Assembly (NCBI RefSeq): GCF_007197735.1
Contig: NZ_CP041637.1
Coordinates: 2,823,001-2,887,000, forward strand
DNA: 64,000 nucleotides
Direction of reading: 5' to 3'
Source: Formosa sediminum
GTDB lineage: Bacteria; Bacteroidota; Bacteroidia; Flavobacteriales; Flavobacteriaceae
Positions 53,927 to 63,599 of the stretch are shown here, one piece after another. Made by a program: the position numbers and the translations under genes. A model generated the notes under the pieces. The model was not told where the DNA came from and did no database searches. It saw only the letters and a program-made list of their open reading frames with translations. How positions within the stretch are numbered: the stretch's first letter is position 1; every line of letters starts with the position of its first letter.

Positions 53927-55369
53927 TTAATTATTAGGCAATCTGATCTGATTTAGATCTTTTTGATATTGTTTTAAAGCAATGAGAGCGGCAAGTCTAG
54001 CCTCTCGTTCAGTTTTTTCTTGTAAAATTTTAGGATTAAAGTAAGTCTTTATAAAATTGGTATTGAAGTTACCTGCTTTAAATGCAGCATGTTCAAAGAC
54101 AAATTTCCCAAAACTTAGTGTGGTACTAACACCTTCAATATGATAAGCTTTAATTGCATTTAGCATTGTTAAAATAGCCTCTTGACGTGTATTACCGTAA
54201 GTGATTAATTTTGATAATAGAGGATCGTAATATATCGAAACATCTGCACCTTCAAACACACCATTATCTACACGAATACCGGGAACTTTTGGAATTTTAT
54301 AAACATTAATTTTACCTATACTAGGTAAAAATTCGTTAAAAGGATCTTCTGCATATACCCGTAACTCAAAAGCATGGCCTTTAATCTCTAAATCAGCTTG
54401 AATAAGGTTTAAAGATTCCCCTCTGGCAATTTTTATTTGTTGTTCTACAAGATCTAAACCAGTAATACATTCGGTAACGGGATGTTCTACTTGTAAACGG
54501 GTGTTCATTTCTAAAAAATAAAACCTATTATTGTTATCTAATAAAAACTCTACTGTTCCTGCACCAATATAGTTACACGCTTTTGCAACCCTAATTGCAG
54601 CTTCACCCATTGTATCACGTAGGGCAGGAGTAAGTATAGAGGAAGGTGCTTCTTCAATAACTTTTTGATGACGACGTTGTATACTGCATTCGCGTTCAAA
54701 CAAATGTACAGTATGCCCCAAACAATCTGCTAAAATTTGAATCTCTATATGTCTAGGAGAAGCTATATATTTTTCAATAAATACAGCACCATCTCCAAAA
54801 GCATGTGTGGCTTCACTTATCGCTCTATGCATTTGCGATTCAAATTCTTCTTCATTATCAACTATACGCATGCCTTTTCCACCACCACCGGCAGAAGCTT
54901 TTATAAGTACAGGAAAACCTATTTTTTTAGCTATTAAAGTCGCCGCTTTAACATCTGTAATTGCTTCTGGAGTACCAGGAACCATGGGGATATTATAATG
55001 TTTAACAGCTTCTTTAGCTGCTATTTTATTTCCCATAATTAGAATAGATTCAGATTTTGGACCTATAAAAATTATATTATTTGCTTCAACTTTTTTAACA
55101 AAACCTGCATTTTCACTTAAAAATCCATATCCTGGATGTATAGCATCTACTTGAAGTGCTTTTGCTATTTTAATAATTTTTTCTCCTACTAAATAAGATT
55201 TACTAGATAGTGCCTCGCCAATACAAACTGCTTCATCTGCATAGGTAACGTGTGGAGATTCTCTATCGGCTATAGAATAAATGGCTACTGTTTTAATTCC
55301 CATTTTTTTAACCGTTTTCATAATACGTAAGGCAATTTCGCCCCGATTAGCAACAAGTATTTTTTTCAT
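53927..55369 (-). CDS. Biotin carboxylase subunit of the acyl-CoA carboxylase
   Basis: 480-aa ATP-grasp enzyme carboxylating biotin with bicarbonate. Full motifs: KILVANRGEIALRIM at the N-terminus, HPGYGFLSENAGF, the Gly-rich ATP loop KASAGGGGKGMR (about residue 157), FIEKYIASPRHIEIQI, ERECSIQRRHQKVIEEAPS, FYFLEMNTRLQVEHPVTE and EHAAFKAGNFNTNFI at the end. It lacks a biotin-carrier domain, which is encoded by the gene before it. AccC of fatty acid synthesis is similar, but the operon points to propionyl-CoA carboxylase. Confidence 0.95.
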   Translation of the reverse strand: MKKILVANRGEIALRIMKTVKKMGIKTVAIYSIADRESPHVTYADEAVCIGEALSSKSYLVGEKIIKIAKALQVDAIHPGYGFLSENAGFVKKVEANNIIFIGPKSESILIMGNKIAAKEAVKHYNIPMVPGTPEAITDVKAATLIAKKIGFPVLIKASAGGGGKGMRIVDNEEEFESQMHRAISEATHAFGDGAVFIEKYIASPRHIEIQILADCLGHTVHLFERECSIQRRHQKVIEEAPSSILTPALRDTMGEAAIRVAKACNYIGAGTVEFLLDNNNRFYFLEMNTRLQVEHPVTECITGLDLVEQQIKIARGESLNLIQADLEIKGHAFELRVYAEDPFNEFLPSIGKINVYKIPKVPGIRVDNGVFEGADVSIYYDPLLSKLITYGNTRQEAILTMLNAIKAYHIEGVSTTLSFGKFVFEHAAFKAGNFNTNFIKTYFNPKILQEKTEREARLAALIALKQYQKDLNQIRLPNN

Positions 55370-55385
55370 ATGTAGGGATTATAGG

Positions 55386-55871
55386 TTATTTAAATTCTAT
55401 TAATACATCGCCTTTATTAACTGTGAGATCTTTTTTTATTTTAATGGATTTAATAACTCCTTCTCTAGGAGAAAGTATACTGTTTTCCATTTTCATAGCT
55501 TCTAAAACTAATAAGGGATCGTTAACTTTAACCGTATCGCCTTCTTTTACTAGAAGATCTAGAATTAATCCTGGCATAGGCGCTTTAATTAAATCTATAG
55601 TTTTAAAGTTGGCAGTATGAAATCCCATGGTTTCTATTAACACGTCTAAATCGTTTGAAATTTTTACAAAAAATGTGGTGTTATTAAGGATTACTGTATA
55701 AGATTTATCTAAGACATCTGATTTAGAAATTTCTGCATCATAAGAGATATAATCTTGAATAATATGAAAGTGATTAGGTTTGGTTTGCACAGCATCTAAT
55801 TGCTCTACATGTTCTAATGTGAGGTTAAAATGATGCAAATCGTTTACGGTAACTTTGGTAGATTTACTCAT
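55386..55871 (-). CDS. Biotin carboxyl carrier protein of the acyl-CoA carboxylase
   Basis: 161 aa. C-terminal biotinyl domain (about residues 92-161) with the biotinylation site in VLEAMKMENSI (Lys about 127) and the APMPGLILDLLVKEGDTVK loop. The N-terminal ~90 residues match the linker found in the carrier region of acyl-CoA carboxylase alpha chains, so this looks like the separated C-terminal third of an alpha subunit. First gene of the operon; 16 bp before the biotin carboxylase. Confidence 0.93.
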   Translation of the reverse strand: MSKSTKVTVNDLHHFNLTLEHVEQLDAVQTKPNHFHIIQDYISYDAEISKSDVLDKSYTVILNNTTFFVKISNDLDVLIETMGFHTANFKTIDLIKAPMPGLILDLLVKEGDTVKVNDPLLVLEAMKMENSILSPREGVIKSIKIKKDLTVNKGDVLIEFK

Positions 55872-55935
55872 GTGGTGTTTGTTTGTTGTATAAATATAAC
55901 AAATAACACCGTAATTTTAAGGATTTGATATAGAG

Positions 55936-56601
55936 TTATTTATGAGTTAATAACTCTTTTAATGTGTAATTTTTATTTTTAACTAAAAAAGAAACAGCTT
56001 TTATAAAAGCAAGTGCTGTAATTAAAGCATCTCCAGCAGCATTATGTCTATCGCTTAAATCGATATCATAATTTTCTGCTAATTCGTCTAGAGTATACTT
56101 TTTCTTTGCATCTATAGTAGTTGAGTTGGTACGAGTTGCTTTGTAAATAAACATCGTATCTACTACACTGTTTTTTAATTTTGGAAGCTCTAAACGTTGC
56201 AGAGCTTTATTTATCATGGTAATATCGTAGAAGGCATGATGGGCGACTAAAATGGCATCTTCTATATATTCTAAGAACATAACAACGGCCTCTTCTTCAG
56301 AGACCGTTTCTATTCTTTCATTTTTGATTATGCCGTGAATTTTAACACTATCTTCATCAAAATAATCTTGTTTAATGTAGATTTCAAAAGCCGTGCTAAT
56401 ATCTATACTTCCGTCAATAATTTTAACGGCTCCTATACAAAGAATTTTATCTTTGTCGTAATTAAAACCTGTAGTTTCTGTATCTAGAACAACATATGTA
56501 GCTGTATTTATATCTATTGGCTTAGCATCTAAAAAACAAGCATTATAACGCGTCCAATAGTCAGGATACGAGTTCTCATTTTTATTAAAAAGCCATTTCA
56601 T
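55936..56601 (-). CDS. DnaQ-like 3'-5' exonuclease
   Basis: 221 aa, DEDDh exonuclease superfamily. Exo I DTETTG (about residue 41) with Asp and Glu, Exo II in LVAHHAFYDITMINKAL, Exo III RHNAAGDALITA with the His and Asp. It resembles the proofreading epsilon chain but lacks a polymerase-binding tail, so a general RNA/DNA exonuclease is likely. Its ATG shares an A with the stop of the DUF294 gene (TAATG), showing translational coupling. Confidence 0.9.
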   Translation of the reverse strand: MKWLFNKNENSYPDYWTRYNACFLDAKPIDINTATYVVLDTETTGFNYDKDKILCIGAVKIIDGSIDISTAFEIYIKQDYFDEDSVKIHGIIKNERIETVSEEEAVVMFLEYIEDAILVAHHAFYDITMINKALQRLELPKLKNSVVDTMFIYKATRTNSTTIDAKKKYTLDELAENYDIDLSDRHNAAGDALITALAFIKAVSFLVKNKNYTLKELLTHK

Positions 56602-58526
56602 TAAATAAAATTCTTTAAGTTAAATTTAAGCTTAATTAGTTCTTGCACTTTTGCTACAGCTTTAAAGCAACGTTTAAGTTTCATTTTTTCTTCTTTAGAG
56701 AGTTCTGCTAAAGCAATAAATCGGCCGCTATTATGGTGTCTAAGACCATGTTTAGTTCTAAATTTTAATAATGCTTTTGAGGCGTAAGCACAAGAATAAT
56801 ATAATTCTTCATCTTCAGGCATAAGTTCTGCCAATTTTTCAAAACGCTCTGCTGTATTATTAATATTTATAATTTGATAGTGTATGGCGAGTAAACGTCC
56901 TGCATCTGTAACAGGCATAATTGCTCGCTTTTTTAAATCGAAATGGTCTTTGTGTTCTCCATCTTGTTCTACTAAAAACTGTCTAAAAAAGCCTAATGGT
57001 GATGGATTACGTAGTGAACATGCACCCAATTTAGATTGAAATATTAAATTTCCTTTTGTGATTTCGGTTACATGATCTGTAAGTTGCGTAATTAATGACT
57101 GCTCGCCATACGTGAAATTAAAATCAAAGAAAATAGAGCATAGTAGCAATTCTTCTTCTTCGGTTTCTCTAGACCAGGCTGAAAATTGATTTTCCCACTC
57201 GTCTATACTCAAGCAATACTTAGGATTTTTTGCCATCATTTCACTAGGGCAAAACTCAAATCCTATTGTTTTTAAACGTTTATTTACTTTTTTAGCTAGC
57301 GTTAAGAAATATGTTCTTACTTCTTCTAAATGATCATCGTCTGTATTTTCAAAAACAATGGCATTATCTTGATCGGTATGCAACAATTGCTCTTTTCGTC
57401 CTTGGCTTCCTATAGACATCCAAGCAAATTTAACTGGTGGAGCCTGATCCATTTTTTCTACACAACGCTCTATTACACGTTTAATCGTAGCATCATTAAG
57501 TTCGAAAATGATATTATTAATGTGTGTTAACGGAATATTTTGTTGAATATAACCTTCTAACAACATCATTATTTTTTCACGGATACGTTTTAATTCTTTA
57601 GTAGAATTAGAACGTTTTATGGCCTTCATTAATACAGACGGGTTGGTACCTTTCATAACAATTATGTCATGCTCAGAGAACACACCAAGTATTTTGGTAT
57701 CTGGAGTACCATCTTTAGTCACCACAATCTGATTGATTTTGTGTTTCATCATGGTGATTTGTGCCTGTGCAATGGTTATATTTTTCTTATAACACTTTAC
57801 AGGACTATTCATGATTTTTGAAACATCGTCTGTTATAGCAAAATTTCCTGTAGCGACATGTACGCGTAAATCTTTATCTGTAATAATACCAATAGGACAA
57901 CCTTTTTCTTCAATAATAATAGACCCCACATTATTTGCGGACATTAATTTTGCGGCATCTTTTATACTAGAACTTTGTTTTGTAGTAATCACATTTTTAA
58001 TGAGACGAACGGGTTGCATCTCAAACATATCTTTAGTGAAATCTAATTTTACATCGTCATCTAATAATTTCTTTTGAAATTCATTAGAGAAAGGGTTTTC
58101 TGTGTTTGATGCAAAGCTTTCAATTAAATATTGACGTACTTTTTTGTTATGATCTATAAACGGATTAAACATTTCAATAGGAATACAATATAAAATTGTT
58201 TCCTCTTCTGTAACTGCATTTATAGCATAATTTTCTTTTGCAAACAAAGGGCGTAATCCAAAGACATCTCCTTCATCAAACTGATCAATGGTTTCTAGTT
58301 TTTCGTTGATATATTTTTTTAATTTAACGGCCCCTTTATATATCATATAAAATTGGTCATGTAGGGGATCGTTAATATTATATATTACATTTTCTTTGTC
58401 TAAATATTTGATTTTTACCTCTTTAGAAATATCTAAGAGTTGCTCCTTATCTAGTAGGTCGAAAGGAGGAAAATTTTTTATAAAGTCGGCAACGCGATCT
58501 GCAATTGTGTTCTTCATCGTGTTCAT
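56601..58526 (-). CDS. cNMP-binding / CBS / DUF294 nucleotidyltransferase-like protein
   Basis: 641 aa. Domains in order: cyclic-nucleotide-binding-like beta-roll (about 15-130), a pair of CBS domains (about 170-300; SSIKDAAKLMSANNVGSIII and ITIAQAQITMMKHKINQIVV), a DUF294 nucleotidyltransferase core with MSIGSQGRKEQLLHTDQDNA (GSxGRxE...DxD, about 375-395) and the DUF294 C-terminal helical domain (HFDLKKRAIMPVTDAGRLLA). Start could be 58526 or the Met three codons later. These proteins are predicted nucleotidyltransferases sensing small ligands. Precedes the exonuclease gene with a 1-bp overlap. Confidence 0.92.
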   Translation of the reverse strand: MNTMKNTIADRVADFIKNFPPFDLLDKEQLLDISKEVKIKYLDKENVIYNINDPLHDQFYMIYKGAVKLKKYINEKLETIDQFDEGDVFGLRPLFAKENYAINAVTEEETILYCIPIEMFNPFIDHNKKVRQYLIESFASNTENPFSNEFQKKLLDDDVKLDFTKDMFEMQPVRLIKNVITTKQSSSIKDAAKLMSANNVGSIIIEEKGCPIGIITDKDLRVHVATGNFAITDDVSKIMNSPVKCYKKNITIAQAQITMMKHKINQIVVTKDGTPDTKILGVFSEHDIIVMKGTNPSVLMKAIKRSNSTKELKRIREKIMMLLEGYIQQNIPLTHINNIIFELNDATIKRVIERCVEKMDQAPPVKFAWMSIGSQGRKEQLLHTDQDNAIVFENTDDDHLEEVRTYFLTLAKKVNKRLKTIGFEFCPSEMMAKNPKYCLSIDEWENQFSAWSRETEEEELLLCSIFFDFNFTYGEQSLITQLTDHVTEITKGNLIFQSKLGACSLRNPSPLGFFRQFLVEQDGEHKDHFDLKKRAIMPVTDAGRLLAIHYQIININNTAERFEKLAELMPEDEELYYSCAYASKALLKFRTKHGLRHHNSGRFIALAELSKEEKMKLKRCFKAVAKVQELIKLKFNLKNFI

Positions 58527-58560
58527 CTAATGGTATTTTCGGGAAATAAAGATAGTACTA

Positions 58561-59229
58561 TTATTTAAAATATGATTTCTCTTGATGTTTTTTTATTCCT
58601 TTAATTGAGAACCAAATACCAAGTAGTAAGGAAACAAAGGCGCCAGTCCAAATCCCTGGTATAAAATCAATAAAAAGAAAAAAATCGTAAGTTCCATGAA
58701 ATAGCATAGCTAGTAATAATCCTAATAAATTATACTTAATTCTGTGTTTTGAAAACTTTGCTTTTCCCATAAAATATCCCATAATTATTGCAAAACTTGC
58801 ATGTGCTGGGACAGCCGTAAATGCACGTAAAATACCAGATTGTATCCCACCTTGATAAACATATAATAAATTTTCTGTAGCAGCAAAACCCATAGATACC
58901 ATTACGGCGTACATAATTCCGTCAAAGGGTTCGTTAAAATCTTTATTGGGTTGTGAAAAATAGCGCACTATAACATATTTACTAAATTCTTCGGTTAATG
59001 CAACTACTAAAAAAGCATTAATAAATTGATGTGTGATACTATAATCATCTAAAATTAAAGTATAATTATAGAGCAAAGATATTATGGTTGTTATAATAAC
59101 ACTTATCACCGCACCAAGAATAAAATTATAAAATAATAATATTTTAGGCTCTTTTTCATACATATCTTTATTATATATATAGATAATTATGGTAACAATA
59201 GGAGCGAGTGCCACAAGCAGTAAATTCAT
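58561..59229 (-). CDS. PrsW-family intramembrane protease
   Basis: 222-aa polytopic protein with about seven helices. Conserved motifs: ALTEEFSKYVIVR (EExxK, about residue 79), GFAATENLLY (about 114) and the His-containing FTAVPAHASFAIIMGYF and LAMLFHGTYDF. PrsW cleaves anti-sigma factors in Bacillus; targets here are unknown. Upstream of, and on the same strand as, the DUF294 gene, with a 34-bp gap, so possibly co-transcribed. Confidence 0.9.
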   Translation of the reverse strand: MNLLLVALAPIVTIIIYIYNKDMYEKEPKILLFYNFILGAVISVIITTIISLLYNYTLILDDYSITHQFINAFLVVALTEEFSKYVIVRYFSQPNKDFNEPFDGIMYAVMVSMGFAATENLLYVYQGGIQSGILRAFTAVPAHASFAIIMGYFMGKAKFSKHRIKYNLLGLLLAMLFHGTYDFFLFIDFIPGIWTGAFVSLLLGIWFSIKGIKKHQEKSYFK

Positions 59230-59394
59230 ACTAAATTATATAGAGATTTTAAACCAACACAATATAAAGTTTATTAGGTAACTATAGATATAAAAAAATC
59301 TAATCTAGTAATTAGTATGTTTTTTTTAATAATACTTATAATAAATTGAGCGTTCTGAACTATACAGAACAAACTTAATTGCTTAAATTTTAGG

Positions 59395-59943
59395 CTAAAT
59401 ACTGTCTTGAATAGCCTTTAATACTTGTAAATAATAAGCCTTATTAGATGGCACAAAATATGCATTAGTTTCACTATGTTCTAAAAGTGTTTTAAAAGTA
59501 TTAACGGTCACTAATTGCAAAGCTTCAACTTCGTCTTCTTGGGGTTTTAACGACGTTATATCTACAGGTAGTTTGGCAATGTAGGTATGATGAAATTCAT
59601 TATCCTGAATGCCAGAATCATAATTTTGAAAACACGGAAACACACCTATTTTCTTTAAATCTGTAGTTTGCAAATCTAAACTTAGTTCTTCTTTAGTTTC
59701 TCTTATCGCTGCTGTTTCGATAGTTTCTCCTGCATCTACATGTCCAGCAACGGAAACATCCCACATACCAGGACATATGGCTTTTTTATAACTGCGCTGT
59801 GCCAATAAAATTTCTCCAGCTGTAGTATATAACCAAAGGTGAGCTGTATTATGATACAACCCTTTTTTGTGAATTTCGGACTTTAAAGCAATTTGTCCTG
59901 TTGGTTGTCCTTCTTTAGTAACTATATCTATAAGTTCATCCAT
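59395..59943 (-). CDS. NUDIX hydrolase
   Basis: 182 aa. Nudix box GHVDAGETIETAAIRETKEELSLDL (about residues 67-90) matches GX5EX7REUXEEXGU except a Ser in place of the last Gly. The LWLYTTAGEILLAQRSYKKAICPGMWDVSVAG stretch is like isopentenyl-diphosphate isomerase-type Nudix proteins (YfcD/Idi relatives), but no isomerase Cys is evident. A nucleotide or diphosphate pyrophosphohydrolase is likely. Confidence 0.88.
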   Translation of the reverse strand: MDELIDIVTKEGQPTGQIALKSEIHKKGLYHNTAHLWLYTTAGEILLAQRSYKKAICPGMWDVSVAGHVDAGETIETAAIRETKEELSLDLQTTDLKKIGVFPCFQNYDSGIQDNEFHHTYIAKLPVDITSLKPQEDEVEALQLVTVNTFKTLLEHSETNAYFVPSNKAYYLQVLKAIQDSI

Positions 59944-59957
59944 ACTTTAAATGTAAA

Positions 59958-59987
59958 TTAAAGCCTCAGAATTTTCCGAGGCTTTAA
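59958..59987 (-). terminator. Hairpin after the M42 peptidase gene
   Basis: 10-bp stem TTAAAGCCTC / GAGGCTTTAA with a 10-nt loop, between two genes on the same strand. T-run is weak. Confidence 0.55.
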
Positions 59988-59998
59988 CTAAAATTATT

Positions 59999-61087
59999 TT
60001 ATTTAAAATAACTAAACGTTTCTCCGTCTTTAATATTTAAAAGTGTTTCGTAAATAAGTTTAATTACATTTTCAACATCTTCACGGTGTACCATTTCTAC
60101 TGTAGTATGCATATAGCGTAACGGTAATGATATTAGAGCAGAGGCTACACCACCATTGCTATAAGCAAAAGCATCTGTATCTGTACCAGTAGCTCTTGAC
60201 AAAGCAGAGCGTTGAAAAGGAATGTCTTTAGCTTCTGCAGTATCTGTAATTAAATCTCTTAATTTTTGTTGTACAGCTGGAGCATAAGCAACAACGGGAC
60301 CTAAACCAAGCTCTAAATGACCTTCTTTTTTTCGGTCAATCATAGGAGTGGTAGTATCATGCGTTACATCTGTTACAATAGCAACATTAGGTTTAATGGT
60401 TTGGGTAATCATTTCTGCACCACGTAAACCAATTTCTTCTTGCACAGAGTTTGTAATGTATAAACCAAAAGGAAGTTCTTTTTTATTTTCTTTTAATAAA
60501 CGAGCCACTTCAGCAATCATAAATCCGCCCATTCTATTATCTAGAGCACGACATACAAATTTATCGCCATTTAATACGTGAAATTCATCTGGATAAGTGA
60601 TCACACAACCCACATGAACACCCATTTTTTCTACTTCTTCTTTATCTTTTGCACCAACATCTATCGTTATATTATCTGGTTTAGGCGTTTCTTCTTTAGC
60701 TTTATCTCTAGTATGAATAGCTGGCCATCCAAATACACCTTTTACAATGCCTTTTTTAGTATGGATATTTACTATTTTACTTGGTGCTATTTGATGGTCA
60801 CTTCCTCCATTTCTAATAACATATATTAAGCCATTATCAGAAATATAATTAACATACCAAGAAATCTCATCTGCATGGCCTTCAATAACAACTTTATAAG
60901 GAGCGTCTGGATTTATAACACCTACGGCAGTGCCGTAAGTATCGGTAATAAACTCGTCTACATAAGGTTTTAAATAATCCATCCATAGCTTTTGCCCAGT
61001 CCATTCGTAGCCCGTTGGGGCCGCATTATTTAAATAAGATTCTAAAAAGTCTAATGATTTTTTATTTAATATTGTTTTATTTGCCAT
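59999..61087 (-). CDS. M42-family metallo-aminopeptidase
   Basis: 362 aa, tetrahedral aminopeptidase / glutamyl aminopeptidase family. Dinuclear metal ligands readable: GHADEISW (His and Asp, about residue 72), ALDNRMGG (Asp), SVQEEIGLRGA (catalytic and ligand Glu), VTDVTHDT (Asp) and YMHTTVEMVH (His). Such enzymes trim peptides in the cytosol. Older annotations call them endoglucanases, for which there is no evidence here. Divergent from the DUF4294 gene. Confidence 0.94.
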   Translation of the reverse strand: MANKTILNKKSLDFLESYLNNAAPTGYEWTGQKLWMDYLKPYVDEFITDTYGTAVGVINPDAPYKVVIEGHADEISWYVNYISDNGLIYVIRNGGSDHQIAPSKIVNIHTKKGIVKGVFGWPAIHTRDKAKEETPKPDNITIDVGAKDKEEVEKMGVHVGCVITYPDEFHVLNGDKFVCRALDNRMGGFMIAEVARLLKENKKELPFGLYITNSVQEEIGLRGAEMITQTIKPNVAIVTDVTHDTTTPMIDRKKEGHLELGLGPVVAYAPAVQQKLRDLITDTAEAKDIPFQRSALSRATGTDTDAFAYSNGGVASALISLPLRYMHTTVEMVHREDVENVIKLIYETLLNIKDGETFSYFK

Positions 61088-61189
61088 GTGTAAAAAATTT
61101 TGGATAAAAATAATAATATTAATGCGATTAAAATGTTTAAAGCCATGTAAATTATTAATTTTGGAATAGTTTTTGGCTTGACTATTTGT

Positions 61190-61870
61190 ATGAAAAACCT
61201 ATTATATTTCGCACTACTTTGTCCCTGTTTTTTATGGGCTCAAAACTTTGATACTAATCAAGATAGTATAGAGGATACGTATGTAAAATTAGAAGGCGAT
61301 TCAATTTTTAGAAAAAGTATTGATTTAGATGAAGTTTTAATTCTTAATAAAATTAATTTTATTGATAAAAAAGAGCATATTCAATATATTATTTTACGCC
61401 GAAAAACACTAAAAGTATACCCGTATGCTAAACTGGCTGCAGATCGTTTACAAACTTTAACGCTTCGCTTAGAAAAGTTAGATAAAAAACGTGATCAGAA
61501 AAAATATATTAAACAAGTACAAGATTATTTAGAAGACGAGTTTACTGCAGAATTAAAGAAAATGACTCGAACAGAAGGTCAAATTTTAGTAAAACTTATA
61601 CATAGACAAACCGGTGTCACAACATTCGATTTGATTAAAGATTTACGAAGCGGCTGGCGTGCTTTTTGGTTTAATAATACGGCAAAACTCTTTGATATTT
61701 CACTGAAAGAAGAATTTGATCCCATGGCTTCTAAAGAAGATTATTTTATAGAAGATATTTTACAGCGTAGTTTTCAAAATGGAAGATTAGAACGTCAGAA
61801 TTCTGTATTAGAATTCGATTTTTATGAGGCTGAAAACAAATGGGCTGAACGATTAAAAACGGTAAAATAA
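61190..61870 (+). CDS. DUF4294-containing exported protein
   Basis: 226 aa from the ATG at 61190, which begins a signal peptide (MKNLLYFALLCPCFLWAQ); an upstream start at 61178 adds four residues. The rest is mostly helical and charged (YPYAKLAADRLQTLTLRLEKLDKKRDQKKYIKQ) with LIHRQTGVTTFDLIKDLRSGWRAFWFNNTAKLF, the conserved part of this Bacteroidota-specific family. Function unknown. Its stop overlaps the hemolysin III start by one base (TAATG). Confidence 0.87.
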   Translation: MKNLLYFALLCPCFLWAQNFDTNQDSIEDTYVKLEGDSIFRKSIDLDEVLILNKINFIDKKEHIQYIILRRKTLKVYPYAKLAADRLQTLTLRLEKLDKKRDQKKYIKQVQDYLEDEFTAELKKMTRTEGQILVKLIHRQTGVTTFDLIKDLRSGWRAFWFNNTAKLFDISLKEEFDPMASKEDYFIEDILQRSFQNGRLERQNSVLEFDFYEAENKWAERLKTVK

Positions 61871-62496
61871 TGAGTATTCAGTCGCCTTTAGAAGAAAAAC
61901 TAAACACGATTACTCATGCTTTTGGAGCACTTTTAGGGCTTGTTGGGCTGGGACTTTTATTGTTTTATAATACACAAAATACAGGATGGACCATTTTTAG
62001 TGTAGTAGTATATGGCTGTTCTATTATTATATTATTTACGGCTTCTGCATTATATCACTCTGTTACTAAAACCTCTTATAAACACTATTTACGAATTTTT
62101 GATCATATAAGTATTTACTTACTAATTGCAGGAACGTATTCTCCCATTCTTTTAATAGCACTTAAAGATAGTTTAGGCTGGAATTTATTCTGGGTGGTGT
62201 GGGGGATAGCTGCATTTGGACTCATATTAAAGCTGTTTTTCACTGGTAAATTCGAAATATTCTCTACGCTTCTCTATTTAATAATGGGATGGCTTATAAT
62301 TTTTGATTTTTCTAATTTAAGTGAAGTTATTGGTCCAGAAGGTATTAATTTACTTGTTGCAGGTGGTTTATTTTATACCGTTGGAATTGTTTTCTTTGCA
62401 TTTGAAAAAATACCCTTTAATCATGTAATTTGGCATCTTTTTGTATTAGCTGGTGCTGTTAGTCATTTTTTAATGATTTTTTTACATGTCATCTAG
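61870..62496 (+). CDS. Hemolysin III (PAQR) family membrane protein
   Basis: 208 aa with seven predicted helices. PAQR metal-site residues: Ser/His in SALYHSV (about residue 58-64), Asp in IFDHISIYLLIAGTYSP, and the paired His in HVIWHLFVLAGAVSHFLM near the end. The N-terminal EEKLNTITHAFGALLG is typical. Bacterial members affect membrane homeostasis; true haemolysis is doubtful. Translationally coupled to the DUF4294 gene; 3' end overlaps the convergent DUF4268 gene by 4 bp. Confidence 0.92.
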   Translation: MSIQSPLEEKLNTITHAFGALLGLVGLGLLLFYNTQNTGWTIFSVVVYGCSIIILFTASALYHSVTKTSYKHYLRIFDHISIYLLIAGTYSPILLIALKDSLGWNLFWVVWGIAAFGLILKLFFTGKFEIFSTLLYLIMGWLIIFDFSNLSEVIGPEGINLLVAGGLFYTVGIVFFAFEKIPFNHVIWHLFVLAGAVSHFLMIFLHVI

Positions 62497-62921
62497 TCTT
62501 TTAAAATGTCTTCGTAATCTTCAAAAAACGATTCAAATTTAGACATGTTTTCATTAAAAAACGTCATTACGATTTGCCAAGAATTTTTATTATGTATTGA
62601 AACCTTCTCATTTAATTGTACATATATTCTAGATATTTCTTTACCATTATCTAAAATAAATTCTTCTTCAAAAATAGCATCAGGTAAATAATCGGCTTTT
62701 AAAATTGATTTTAAAGATTCTAACCTTTCCCAATACTTAATTCTGGATTCTAAATCTTCTTCAACATCTAAAGCTACACAAGCCGTTTTAGTATCAAAAT
62801 GAAATTTAAAACTAAAGCCTTTAATTTTAGTATCGTACAATATCCATTTTTTTGGAAATGATTTCCCAAAACTAGTCCAAAATAGTTCTCTTAATTGTCT
62901 TGATTCTTCTTTACTAAACAT
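62493..62921 (-). CDS. DUF4268-containing protein
   Basis: 142-aa acidic cytoplasmic protein (MFSKEESRQLRELFWTSFGK..., IKGFSFKFHFDTKTACVALDVE). The pattern matches the short stand-alone DUF4268 proteins of flavobacteria. In larger proteins this domain occurs with PD-(D/E)XK-like nuclease folds, but no catalytic motif is visible here. 3 bp after the ZIP transporter gene and so part of the methyltransferase - ZIP - DUF4268 operon. Confidence 0.85.
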   Translation of the reverse strand: MFSKEESRQLRELFWTSFGKSFPKKWILYDTKIKGFSFKFHFDTKTACVALDVEEDLESRIKYWERLESLKSILKADYLPDAIFEEEFILDNGKEISRIYVQLNEKVSIHNKNSWQIVMTFFNENMSKFESFFEDYEDILKD

Positions 62922-62924
62922 AAT

Positions 62925-63599
62925 TTATACTGCGTAAGCAATAGCAACACCTGCTAAAATAGAGATTAATTTGGTTAAATTAAATTTATGATCTTCATTA
63001 CTTTCAAATAAGATGGTTGTAGAGATATGAAAAAATATACCTATAACAATAGCATTAATATGGTAAATATAATTTTCCACTAAAGTTATATGATTAGAGA
63101 CAAATGTACCTAATGGCGTCATAATTCCAAATAAAATAAGGAATCCCAAAATTTGTTTTTTATTATAATGCGATTGAATTAAAAATGTAGTAATTAATGT
63201 AGCTATAGGTATTTTATGTATTAATACGCCATAAATCATATCGCTATGTTTGTGTATCGGAAAGCCTTCTAAAAAACTATGAATACATAAGCTAATAAAT
63301 AGTAACCAAGGAAAAGAGACATCGTTTTTGTGTATGTGTACATGGCCATGTTCTGCACCTTTGGAAAAGTATTCTAGCACGATTTGTAAGAGTATTCCAA
63401 ACATGATAAATAACCCAGTTTGTTTAGACTCTAGATGATGATAGACTTCTGGAAGCAATTCAAAAAGTGTTAAAGCTAATAGAAATGCACCACTAAAAGA
63501 CAATAATAACTTGATGTTAAATGCAGGTTTAGATTTGCCAAAATAGGCTAACATAATACCAATACATACGGCTATAATAGGTAGTAAATACGAATTCAT
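62925..63599 (-). CDS. ZIP-family metal transporter
   Basis: 224 aa with about eight helices. ZIP features: a His-rich loop (GAEHGHVHIHKND, about residues 82-94), HSFLEGFPI in helix 4 (His and Glu metal ligands) and HKIPIATLITTFL in helix 5, where the usual Glu of HxxPE is Ile. It moves Zn2+ or Fe2+ towards the cytosol. Its ATG overlaps the methyltransferase stop by one base (TAATG). Confidence 0.88.
   Translation of the reverse strand: MNSYLLPIIAVCIGIMLAYFGKSKPAFNIKLLLSFSGAFLLALTLFELLPEVYHHLESKQTGLFIMFGILLQIVLEYFSKGAEHGHVHIHKNDVSFPWLLFISLCIHSFLEGFPIHKHSDMIYGVLIHKIPIATLITTFLIQSHYNKKQILGFLILFGIMTPLGTFVSNHITLVENYIYHINAIVIGIFFHISTTILFESNEDHKFNLTKLISILAGVAIAYAV

Noticed and set aside
59999-61087. 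Endoglucanase.
   Set aside because: M42 peptidases are often misnamed this way; all metallopeptidase ligands are present and no glycosidase motif is seen.
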